Assembly (NCBI GenBank): GCA_010909165.1
Contig: MU008176.1
Coordinates: forward strand, 364,856 to 428,855
Direction: 5' to 3'
Source of the DNA: Anthoceros angustus
Lineage: Eukaryota; Streptophyta; Anthocerotopsida; Anthocerotales; Anthocerotaceae
Length of the DNA stretch: 64,000 nt
The translations under genes and the position numbers were made by a program. How positions within the stretch are numbered: position 1 is the stretch's first letter; every line of letters starts with the position of its first letter. The notes below the pieces were generated by a model. The model did not search any database, was not told where the DNA came from, and saw only the letters and a program-made list of their open reading frames with translations. Positions 13,001 through 23,735 of this stretch are shown piece after piece.

Positions 13001-16000
13001 TGCCGTAATAGGACCCCCCTGTGAGGTGCTTACCCCCTCCTCCGTAGGCTACACACAGTTGCACGGCCTATGTCCTCGCGAGGCGCCACGTCGCACATCG
13101 CCCCGCCTGCTTGGGTTGGTTGCGCCAATGTCGGTGGCGGTTTCGACTAGTAGTGGACTCCACCGTCGTTGGTCGGCAACATGTAGGTGAGGTTTCGGCT
13201 ACCTCGGTTCTTTGCTTCCTTCCGCTCGGTAGGCCCTTCCGCTACTCGATCGTGGTCCTGCTACCCCTTCCCTTTGTCTTTTCGGCCCGGCGTGCCTCAT
13301 CCGCTCCGCTTATATCGCTCCGCTAGCTTATGGGCCTTTTCCACGAGGCCGCTTCACGCTCTGGGCTCGCAACAACTCCCCGCATCTCTGGTTCGTCTCG
13401 TGGGCATCCTTAATTTGAGCCATGAGTGCTTCCTGGCTCGTCATGGCTTGCAACTTCTCACAGGCCTGCACCTTCTTGAATCTTGGCCCTTATTTCCTCT
13501 AGGTTCCGCTTGTCTTCCTCCATTGCTTGCGCTTGGCCTCCTCTTCACAAACTGGCCTTCACCACTTCCTCCGTCGCCCGCACATCGAGCGTGAGAGCTA
13601 AAGCCGCTTGATCCAACAACCGCTTGGGCCCGGATCATCGGCGTGGTCGGCTCTGCAAGTCCACTTGTTGTGGCCCCGCGACGCCATCCCTCCGTCGAGA
13701 ACTTTCCTCCCAGCAGTGCGCACCCTCACCAATTCGGTTGCATCCACCTCTGTTGCGGTGGAGTCCCCTTGAAAATCTCTTCCCATCGAGGAGGGTCCGC
13801 CTCGAGGTCGCCCCTAAACCCTCCGGAGTTGATTCATCATCGCATCCAGTCCAAAAATTGTCCTCGGATCGCGCCTCCTCTTCTGCCACCTCCAAGCTGC
13901 CGTTTGGCTTTCATCAGGCGCCTGCTGACTGTGACGCGCATCCGCCTTCACCTTTTGCCGATGCCGCCTTCACCCCGGTCTTCCTCCTTTTCTTTGGTGG
14001 GAATTTCCTTCTCTTCCTCCGAACTGCCTGTCGCCACCGACTCCCAGCTATCCGATTTTTCCTCCTTGGGCTCCTCCGCCTTCCATTTCACCTCCCTAAC
14101 CGGCTTCCACATGTGGAGGAGGCTACAATCTCCACCTCCGCAGCTAGCGTAAACATAAAGATGGACCGAAATGGTGAGATTAGAGAGGCCGAGGCGAGGA
14201 AATCAAGTTCAACCTCTCTTCACACAACTTGTCAAGAGAATTCGCAATCGATCTTCGCCTTGACCACTTCATGAAGGAACGAAGTGGTCGACAAATAATC
14301 CCTTCTTGTCTGCGAAACATAGGAGCCACTGGCGGACCCATCAAGCTGCTGTTGCCAAATCCTCGTCAACCAGCCGTTGGGTTCGCGACCACGCCCGCTT
14401 TAACGTATGCTGCCGCGTGCTTCTTTTCTGACGGCTCCATCACCAACCCGCCCGCCTCCTCTTCCGCCCATACACCCTCTAACCAGCCTGGTCCCAACTC
14501 GCTCTAAATCCCCTTTGGTGTTGTCCTTGGTGTGCGCACACTCTGCATCCCTGTGTTCATGTAATTCCACCGCTCTTCCATGAAACCCGGCTTGACTCCT
14601 TCACAGCTCACTCGAACTTTCCAATGATCCATGTTCGGCCATTGGGCAAGCACAATTCGGTGGTGACCTTGGCGCCATCCCTCTCACGGTCTTCACGGTC
14701 TCGCGCCACAAACCAACGCCACCTCGCTGCGAATTTCACGGAGGTCGGTCTCGGGGTTCCTACCTCGGTTCTTTGCTTCCTTCCGCTCGGTAGGCCCTTC
14801 CGCTACTCGATCGTGGTCCTGCTACCCGCTTCCCTTCCCTTTGTCTTTTCGGCCCGGCCACGTGCCTCATCCGCTCCGCTTATATCGCTCCGCTAGCTTA
14901 TGGGCCTTTTCCACGAGGCCGCTTCACGCTCTGGGCAACAACTCCCCTGCATCTCTGGTTCGTCTCGTGGGCATCCTTAATTTGAGCCATGAGTGCTTCC
15001 TGCTCGTCATGGCTTGCAACTTCTCACAGGCCTGCACAAATCTTCTTGAATCTTGGCCCTTATTTCCTCTAGGTTCCGCTTGTCTTCCTCCGTTGCTTGC
15101 GCTTGGCCTCCTCGTCAAACTGGCCTTCACCACTTCCTCCGTCGCCCCTGCACAGGCGGTGAGAGCTAAAGCCGCTTGATCCAACAAATCGCTTGGGCCC
15201 GGATCGCGTGGTCGGCTCACGCAAGTCCACTTGTTGTGGCGGCCCACGCCATCCCTCATCGAGAACTTTCCTCCCAGCAGTGCGCACCCTCACCAATTGG
15301 TTGCATCCACCTCTGTTGCGGTGGAGTCCCCTTGAAAATCTCTTCCCATCTTTGAGGAGGGTCCGCCTCAGGTCGCCTAAACCCTCGGAGTTGATTCATC
15401 ATCGCATCCGGTCAAAATTGTCCTCGGATCGCGCCTCCTCTTCGCCACCTCCAAGCTGCCGTTTGGCTTTCATTTTCATGGCGTTTTTGACGTGGCCGCA
15501 TCCGCCTTCACCTTTTTCGGATGCCTTCACCCCGGTCTTCCTCCTCTTTGGTGGAATTTCCTTCTCCTCCTCCAGGCGCCTGTCGCCACCGACTCCCAGC
15601 TATCCGATTTTTCCTCCTTGGGCTCCTCCGCCTTCCATTTCACCTCCCTAACCGGCTTCCACATGTGGAGGAGGCTACAATCTCCACCTCCGCAGCTAGC
15701 GTAAACATAAAGATGGACCGAAATGGTGAGATTAGAGAGGCCGAGGCGAGGAAATCAAGTTCAACCTCTCTTCACACAACTTGTCAAGAGAATTCGCAAT
15801 CGATCTTCGCCTTGACCACTTCATGAAGGAGCGGCAAGTGGTCGACAAATAATCCCTTCTTGTCTGCGAAACATAGGAGCCACTGGCGGACCCATCAAGC
15901 TGCTGTTGCCAAATCCTCGTCAACCAGCCGTTGGGTTCGCGACCACGCCCGCTTTAACGTATGCTGCCGCGTGCTTCTTTTCTGACGGCTCCATCACCAA

Positions 16001-17442
16001 CCCGCCCGCCTCCTCTTCGCCACCTCCAAGCCTTTGGCTTTCATTTTTCTGGCGCCCGTTTTCGACGTGGCCGCATCCACCTTCACCTTTTTCGATGCCT
16101 TCACCCCGGTCTTCCTCCTTTTCTTTGGTGGGAATTTCCTTCTCCTCCTCCAGCGCCACCGACTATCCGATTTTTCCTCCTTGGGCTCCTCCGCCTTCCA
16201 TTTCACCTCCCTAACCGGCTTCCACATGTGGAGGAGGCTACAATCTCCACCTGGCGGGGCAGTTAGCGTAAACATAAAGATGGACGAAATGGTGAGATTA
16301 GAGAGGGGGCGAGGAAATCAAGTTCAACCTCTCTTCACACAACTTGTCAAGAGAATTCGCAATCGATCTTCGCCTTGACCACTTCATGAAGGAGCGGCAA
16401 GTGGTCGACAAATAATCCCTTCTTGTCTGCGAAACATAGGAACCACGGCGGACCCATCAAGCTGCTGTTGCCAAATCCCTCGTCAACCAGTTGGGTTCGC
16501 GTCGCCCGCTTTAACGGGCGGCTGCTTCTGCCGTGCTTCTTTTCTGGGCGGCTCCATCACCAACCCGCCCGCCTCCTCCTTGCGACACCCTCTAACCAGC
16601 TCCGGTCCCAATCCTGCGGCTTCGCTCTAAATCCCCTTTGGTGTTGTCCTTGGTGTGCGCACACTCTGCATCCCTGTGTTCATGTAATTCCACCGCTCTT
16701 CCATGAAACCCGGCTTGACTCCTTCACAGCTCACTCGAACTTTCCAATGATCCATGTTCGGCCATTGGGCAAGCACAATTCGGTGGTGACCTTGGCGCCA
16801 TCCCTCTCACGGTCTTCACGGTCTCGCGCCACAAACCAACGCCACCTCGCTGCGAATTTCACGGAGGTCGGTCTCGGGGTTCCTACCTCCTCGGCAAGGC
16901 GCGCTGTCGCCGCGCCTTCCTCCTCTGCGTCGCGCCTCGCGATGTCGGCGACGGGGTTGAGCTCCTTCCCGTCGTTGCGCCTCGCGCCTCCTGCGATCAC
17001 GGTGCAACGCCTCGACGCCGCGCTCACCGTCCGCGCTCGCTCGCTCCCGTCCGGCCGTTGCGCTCCGTTGTTTGAGCGGGATTACATCATTTCCTAGGGT
17101 TAAGTTTCCCGGGTTCCCCTACTCTGTTACCTCGACCGCTTCCACATCCCAATCCACAACCCACACTCATTCGCTACTGCTTGGTCGACCCCAACTTATA
17201 GACTCTAATTATTCCAAACCCCCTATCTCACATATATAGACTTTTTAGGGAACATTAGTCCATGGGCCAAGGAACACCAAATTCCGGACCATTTATTTTC
17301 TAACCTAAAATCAAAACAAAAGAACTCCATAGGCCAAGGACATTTTTCTATGAATATCCCACTACCAACCGACTTATTTTCACACCACTCCCAAAAACAA
17401 AAAAAACACTTCGCAGACAGGGTTTCAAGACTAGATCCTACA
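10020..17442 (-). repeat. 3' LTR of the Ty3-type element, expanded to 7.4 kb
   Basis: It begins TGTGGGTGTGGATTCG and ends ...ATCCTACA, matching the other LTR at both ends. Compared with the right LTR it is expanded by three internal tandem duplications. Marker sequences show this: acctcggttctttgcttcc occurs at 11797, 13200 and 14761, and ctccgccttccatttcacc at 14078, 15623 and 16187. Copies differ mostly by deletions of 2-12 nt and little by substitution. Confidence 0.9.
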
Positions 17443-17456
17443 TACTCCCTTCTCAT
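17443..17456 (-). promoter_or_regulatory. Polypurine tract of the Ty3-type element
   Basis: On the minus strand the sequence just before the 3' LTR is AATGAGAAGGGAGTA, purine-rich and next to the LTR first bases TG, as expected for the plus-strand primer of reverse transcription. Confidence 0.75.
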
Positions 17457-19085
17457 TTGTTGGCGTCCTCGCCAACTTATGTATAATACTTCTTGACCCT
17501 CCACCCATTGACTCGGGTTGGTAGTGGAGCCACCTAGTTCTTGCGGTAGCTGCATCCATTTGAAAGACTTATATGGCCCCATCCATCGAAGGTGGAGCTT
17601 GCCGGAAAGTGCATGTACCTATTGTCGTGCAATGAGGCCAAGTCACCGGAACTACCCACTCTTGCTTCCAACCATTGTCATGCCATATTTTCCGTTTACT
17701 TTGAATATCACGCATGACGCTCAACGCTCCCTATCCTCTGTATGTTTAGCGGTGACCAGGCGTTCGGTGACTTTCCTCGCCAACTTATGTATAATACTTC
17801 TTGACCCTCCACCCATTGACTCGGGTTGGTAGTGGAGCCACCTAGTTCTTGCGGTTATCGGATCCATTTGAAGAACCTATGGCCCCATCCATCGAAGGTG
17901 GAGCTTGCCGGAAAGTGCATGTACCTATTGTCGTAAATTGAGGCCAAGTCACAATACCACTCTTGCTTCCATGGCTGTCATGCCATATTTTCCGTTTCTT
18001 TGAATATCACGCATGACGCTCACGCCTGCCCTATCCTCTGTATGTTTAGCGAAGCGACCAGGCGTTCGGTGACTTTCCTCTCGCCATGCGGTTAGTTTCG
18101 GATACGCAGGTGGGAATTTCAAACTCAATAGGCATTAGGAGAATGGCCGTAGGTGAGGTAGTACGGTGTTTGTTGCGTTGTTATTTTCTGCGATCCTGTA
18201 TGCCTGAGCGGAGTGAAGCTTAAGATCCCAGACGCGTATTCCACCGTTAGCTTGTTGAGGATCCCGCAAGCGCCTTTTCCGTTAAGCCATTTGCCTTGGG
18301 ATTATAAGGAGTCGTTTTCGTATAACGTTGAAGTAGATCGTCATATGAGATATAACCGTTGACGAAATGTGACCCGTCACAAGCTCCAAGGGACGACCAT
18401 ATCGGTGATAATCATTCATAGAGGAACGCCACTACATGAGTGTGTCTACTGCGGTGCTTGGGCTTCCACCATACGCGTGTCTGTGCCACGAGGATGTATT
18501 GGTTTTGTCGCGTCCTCGTTTTGGTATGGGACCAACAAAGTCTATTCCCCATTTCTCGAATGGCGCGGGGCCAATATCGGAACCATTGGCCATTGAGTGG
18601 TTGCGACGGTTTCCCAACCCTCGGCGTGCATCGCGTTTAACAAACTCCTAGCATCACGATGCATGGTTTGCCACCGATTACCCGTTTCAAGCACCTTCTT
18701 GCACGTGATATGTGCGAAAATGTCCTCCGCTTCCCCTCGTGCATCTCCACAAGACTCGGATAACTGCTCCTTGTTACCCATAACTGTCCGCCCATCCGGT
18801 CCCGACATTGATTGTCTTTGCGTCGTACAAGCGGATAATAGTGCACAACGCCTTGGGTTTCAAAGATCCGATGGTATTTTCTGCTTCCAAGAATTCCATC
18901 ATCTCCTCGTGAGTGGGCCTTGTGTATCCGTTCTCCCTTCTCATTTCTGCCGAGCCACCATTTACCCTCGCCTTATGGTTCGTGCTTCCTCTAACGCCGC
19001 AGAGCTTCATCGGGAAAATCGTCGTTTTGGTCTGTGTAACCTCCTCTGCCTCTCGAAATGTAATCTGCATTCACATGTTTACTCC
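17450..19085 (-). pseudogene. Ty3-type integrase remnant with duplicated C-terminus
   Basis: The core motif FEKWGIDFVGPIPK lies at about 18520-18560 on the minus strand. The C-terminal end reads MGPYKSFKWMQLP then NPSQWVEGQEVLY at about 17490-17580, the usual tail of a plant Ty3 polyprotein. A 308-bp block covering this tail is present twice in tandem (17467-17774 and 17775-18082). The N-terminal region upstream (18600-19080) is frameshifted and only partly readable. Confidence 0.8.
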
Positions 19086-19545
19086 TCCTGGTCTCCACCG
19101 TGAGCGTGAATTCTTGCGAGTAGGATCCATCTTGCTATGCGTCCGGACAAGTCGGTTTGTTTACGGTGTTTGAGGCGAAGTGGTCCACATGGAAGACGAA
19201 CTCGTGGGATAGCAAATAGTGACGAAACTTGCGAACCGAGTACACCATCCCAGCGCCTCCTCTCGGTGGTGGTATACTTCTTCTGCTGAGCTGCCTCCTG
19301 CATAATAGATTGGATAATCGTGCTTCTTGTCATCCCTTTGGCTTAGAATGGTACCGATTGCATAGGCGAAACGTCTACAAACACGTGGAACTTCTTGTTC
19401 GGTCGGCCCCAGCGTGGGTCTTGTGATCGGTGGTGCGAAGATCATTGAAGGCCTCCTCTCGTTTTGCGTCCATTCCACTCCGGTCCTTGGGCAGAAGCGG
19501 AGCTGCCTTCCGGAGAAATTCTTCACAAACCTTCGATAATAGCCT
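19080..19545 (-). pseudogene. Ty3-type RNase H remnant
   Basis: Minus-strand frames show AIGTILSQRDDKKHDYPIYY, then KKYTTTER (the usual NYTTTEREAL context, shifted by one base), then LSGRIARWILLARI at about 19100-19130. These are the standard RNase H landmarks downstream of a Ty3 reverse transcriptase. At least three frame changes are needed to read through. Confidence 0.82.
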
Positions 19546-20065
19546 ACCATTCCGAGGAATCCCTAAGCTCCTTGATTGTGGTAGGTGGCTTGAGGCGGTA
19601 ATGATTTTGACCTTATCCGGGTCGACCTCTATAAAATGCGGTGCCCCAACAAAATACCCTCGGCATGCCGAAATAACATTTCGGGATGTAGACACAATTG
19701 GTCTGTTCCGCACATTTGCGAAGGTGGTTGAGGTGATCTTCGCCGCTCCAAACACGCAGAAGTCATCCGAAGACCTCCATGAAGTCCCTAAGGTATTCCT
19801 TGAAAATCTTGACAACCCGCATGAAGGATCACGGTGCCCTGTTAATCCGAACGCTCGCTTTGTAGGCATAGGTTCCCGATCGTAGTGAAGGGTTAGGGGC
19901 CAATCACTCTCCACGAGATGTGTTATACCGAATACCCATCCGAACGAGTAGACCATTCTCCTGCAACTAAGTCCGATGTTGTCTATGAATGGAAGCGGGT
20001 AATGGTCTTTTTGGTCACCTTGTTTAACTTCCTCCAATCTGGCGGGTATCTTCCCTTACGCTTTT
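19400..20065 (-). pseudogene. Ty3-type reverse transcriptase remnant
   Basis: In order on the minus strand: DQKDHYPLPFIDNI (about 20010), FGLTGHRDP (normally PFGLTNAPATF, about 19850), DDFCVFG (the catalytic YxDD block, reading SSDDFCVFG, about 19760), IEVDPDKVKII (about 19620), and MVGYYRRFVKNFS (about 19540). The frame changes several times, so the copy is dead. Confidence 0.88.
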
Positions 20066-20659
20066 GGGAACCACCACAATTGGGGCTACCCACCGATGTC
20101 ACAATAGGATATATGACGCGCCGCAAGTAAAGCTCCAATTGTTCCTTTACCTTCAGAATACTTTGGATTTAGCTTGTATTGCGGTATCCGACCGCACACC
20201 CGGCTCGAGATCAATCTTGTGCTCCCCACTCCCTCGGTATACCCCTTCATGTCCGTAACGTCAAAAGCAAAACGTGGATAAATTCCATGTTGTTTCATAC
20301 CCCTTTCCAAGTCTGCATTCATCCTGCTCGAAAACTTAAGGACCTTGCCGCAACACTTCCACATCCTTGACCTCATCCGTCTGCATTCCACTCTCTCTCC
20401 ACCGGCGGATGTGATGCGAACCCTTCCTCATTGTCTTGGTTCTCCTTGCGCATTCCCCATTCCGGAATAGGTCGTCGAGGTAAACGTGAGACACCCTCCT
20501 CGCACCCTCAAGTTTGTCCGGATCGTCGCTCCCGGCTCGACCACCTCTACTTCTGTTCCTCGACCTCCGTCTGGTCTCCTCGGTCCGACCACCGGGTTGT
20601 CAATTGTGACTCCATAGCACCCTAATAGGTTGATGGAATGGGAATATCTCTCCGAATCG

Positions 20660-21110
20660 TCCTCTTCATCGACCACGAAATATGTGCGAATGGGAATTTC
20701 TCCTTCTCATCCTCTCCCCAGGTATCTTGAGGTGTATCCCTCCGTTTCGTGGGTGTCTCCCTGCGTCGTATCTCTGCTCCAAGTCAAACATATCCTTCCT
20801 CCTTAATTTTGGGGTCCCAGAGGTTTGAATCCCACTTCCTTTCTCGCCCATTTGAAGGTGCAACGTGCCCCATACATCCATGTTCGTCAATGAGAACCTC
20901 ATACCGGCGCTTTTTGTTTAATGACCACGTAGTCCATGAGGTGCGGAATGGTACCAATATGGGTTAGGACTCCGTCACTCCCTCGCGCCATTTTGGACAT
21001 GTCCGCCACCGCAACACCTTTGATGTATGTTCTATCGCAACCCAAGCTTAGGCGGTCTCCTCTGTCATGATGTTGACTCGACCCGGAATCTAGCGGCACC
21101 TTCTTGATTA
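20660..21110 (-). pseudogene. Ty3-type aspartic protease remnant and linker
   Basis: Minus-strand 20899-21099 encodes PLDSGSS, which matches the active site D-S/T-G of retroviral-type proteases. It is followed by LGCDRTYIKGVAVADMS and VLTHIGTIPHLMDYVVIK, the usual flap and strand region seen in plant Ty3 proteases. The following stretch down to 20660 is a Gly/Arg-rich linker into the reverse transcriptase. Confidence 0.72.
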
Positions 21111-21114
21111 CACA

Positions 21115-23644
21115 TCCCGCAATTTCTATCAGCTCAGCAGACCCCAGTCCATCATGGCCACCATATTCACAAAGAAGGATTCGGCCTTGGGGTGGAAAGG
21201 TTCCGTCTCTTCTTGGGTTGTGCCGCCTTCAATGCCCCAGTTCTTTGGCGGTCGGATTGTCCTCGAGAGCTTCAACGTTATCATGAACTTTTGGTCCATG
21301 ATAGCCCGCCAAATTGAAAGGAACACTGTTTTCTGCTTTCTCCTTGCCAACCCCACCGTCATTTCGAGCGCTATGTTGATGTTGCGGTCGTTGAAGCAGG
21401 TGGCGGTAGGTGGGTCGGTGGGTCGATGGCCAAAAGGTACGATGCTGAGTCTGTTCGATTCTTGTCGGATCATATCCATAACCTTCCTCGACATCCGGAA
21501 ACGCCGACTCATCCTTTTTTCCTCTTGCGGGTTTTCGCCCCATGTGTCGACTCGAGTCCCACGCCGTTTGTCCTCGTTGCACTTCACCCTCGAATCCAGC
21601 GGTCTCGGTAAGGGAGTTACACGTGATGCCATCCAAATCGCAACCCTCGCGTTAAGTGTGGCGTTCGTGCCTTGCTCCCGTCCATTTTGGATTCGCATGC
21701 CCTTTTCTTTTGACTCCCATACGAGTCCCTCGTTTTGTGGTTGGACTTCTTCCTTCCCGCTTTGATGAAGACGCCTCTTCCTCCTCACTTGCGGACGTTA
21801 TGGAAGCTCCCACTCCGTTCTTCTTCCTTTTTTCCCGCTCCCCTTCTTAGGGTGTCCGCCTTCCTCCCGCGTCCAACAGCCCATCGCAGGAGTTCCGTAA
21901 TACCCACTATCCACATCCCCAACCCTTCCGGGCTCCTCAAGACAGCCTCGGAATCCTCCCATACGCCCATGAGCGCATCTTGACTTGCATTGCAGCGGCT
22001 TTGTCATGCGGGGTGGGTCGCCAGAATCGGAGGTTGAGCGATCCTCACTGTTTTCGGTGTCCGCAGGAGCGCTGCCACGTGACGATTGCTTGCGGTCCAC
22101 ACACGACCTTTCAAAATCACCATTCCCTGGCGAGATGCGGAGGGGCATCCATCGCAAGATGCCCGAACCCTCGGCAATTGTAACACTGACGGCACTCATT
22201 TGCCCGGGTTCCTTGCCATCGATTGCGAATGCCCATGCACGTGGGGTTTCGCAAACTCGAGGTACAAAGTTTTGGTACCAGATCGGTGTTGCCTCTTGAA
22301 TTTGGTATGTATCTTCCAAGCACATCTCCTCATCCTCTTCCTCGTAGCCCGATGGTTGCACTTTTGTTTGTGGACGTTCGACCTCGAGTGCCCTGTCCAC
22401 AAGTTGAGCGAAGAGATTCGCCGCTCCGAGCAACCCTTCTTCTATCATGGTCCTTGATGGCATTAAGATGGAGTTTCTCGGTTTGACCATCATTTCCTCC
22501 ATCTTGTTCCTTGTTGCTCCACTTTTTGGCTGCTTCCACCTCTCTTCTCACCGCTCCGTCCTTTCGTGCATATAGCTCCTTCCCTTTTGCACGTCGTCTT
22601 GTTTCCCGTCATTTTTCCCTTCTTCCTTCTATCCCTTGATTGCGCTCACCTTCGAATTCTCCTCCGAATCCTCACCGGTCTCCTCTTCCGTGGAGCTACC
22701 CGAGTCGGTTGAAAACTATCCTCCGCTGAATCCATCGGAGGACGAATAGTACTTCTTCTTCTTTTGTATTTCTTTTTGTCCTTCCGCCCTTGTTCGAGTT
22801 CTTCTTCTCTTCGCGTTGGACTCCTCATAGTTCGAGGCTGATCGCCCGATCCAAATCTTTCTCACCGAGACGACGTGCCTTCCCATCTCGCCCAATCCTC
22901 TTGCAAACCGAATGGCCATTAGCTCAGTGCGGACCGGCCCGATCCGTGAGGTGTGGAACCTTTCCACATAAGCTGCAGGTCTCCTTCTTCCCTCTCCGCC
23001 TCGAGTTTGGACAAGACATATCCTTCCACATCGACCCCTCCGAACCTTTCACAAAAGCTCTCTTCAAGGCCCCAAAGTAGGCGGGGTGTGGCGAAGCTAT
23101 GTACTCCGCTTGTACCACTTGGCGCCGCTCGCGTAAGACTCCATAAAGCAGTGGGCACGATCGCATCCTCACGGTTGGCAAGTCGCTCAAAACGCCGACA
23201 AACTCGTCGGGATCCTCATGGCCCTTCTTTTCTCGCACAACGGTAAGATTGTAGTAGTAACGAGCACCGAGTATCGCCATTGGTAGTACTTTCAACGATC
23301 ATGCGGTAGTTGACGCACCACGTGATGACCTCTACATTCACGAAGTTCGACTGGACCGCAGCTGGTCTAGGCACTCGGGAGCAGAGATCAAAAGACAAAG
23401 TGGAATCGGGGTACCTGGCCCCTTGTACCGCTTCTGTAGTCGAGAGTTGGGAATCTGAATCCGATAAGATCGAATTCCCAACTCCGAGTCGACTCCCTGC
23501 CCCTCTTCCTCGTCCAACAGGTGTGATCTCCGCCCGTGCTCTCCTCGTAACTCTCTGCAATCTTTCCGCTGCTTGGCGTTGCCGTCTTGCCAGAAGCGTT
23601 TCCCCACAGTCAGATCCAGAATCGCTTGTCTCCACCCGAGGCAT
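21115..23644 (-). pseudogene. Ty3-type Gag remnant with zinc knuckle
   Basis: The presumed Gag start (MPRVETSDSGSDCGETLL) is at 23644, 70 nt inside the primer site. Further on come a folded-looking region (GALKRAFVKGSEGSM, about 23050), an acidic/Lys-rich region (KEIQKKKKYYSSSD, about 22750) and a CCHC-type knuckle reading CYNCRGFGHLAMD at about 22155-22190. The last Cys is replaced by Asp in this frame, probably through a small indel. Downstream to 21115 the protein is charged and repetitive. The reading frame changes many times. Confidence 0.7.
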
Positions 23645-23714
23645 CCATCTATCAATCTAGTAATGCTAGACTCTACTTAGGCTATGGTTAGTTCTACCTC
23701 GTCCTGATGAGCAT

Positions 23715-23732
23715 TCCCCGGCAACGGCGCCA
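23715..23732 (-). promoter_or_regulatory. Primer binding site, tRNA-Asp type
   Basis: On the minus strand, three bases after the 5' LTR end, the sequence reads TGGCGCCGTTGCCGGGGA. From established knowledge this is the primer site complementary to the 3' end of tRNA-Asp used by Athila-type Ty3 elements. It fixes both the LTR boundary and the element's direction. Confidence 0.9.
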
Positions 23733-23735
23733 AAA

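Noticed and set aside
10402-16378. Many Pro/Ser-rich plus-strand frames as host genes
   Set aside because: Antisense of the LTR coding tract in GC-rich DNA; they recur in every duplicated LTR segment and have no motifs.
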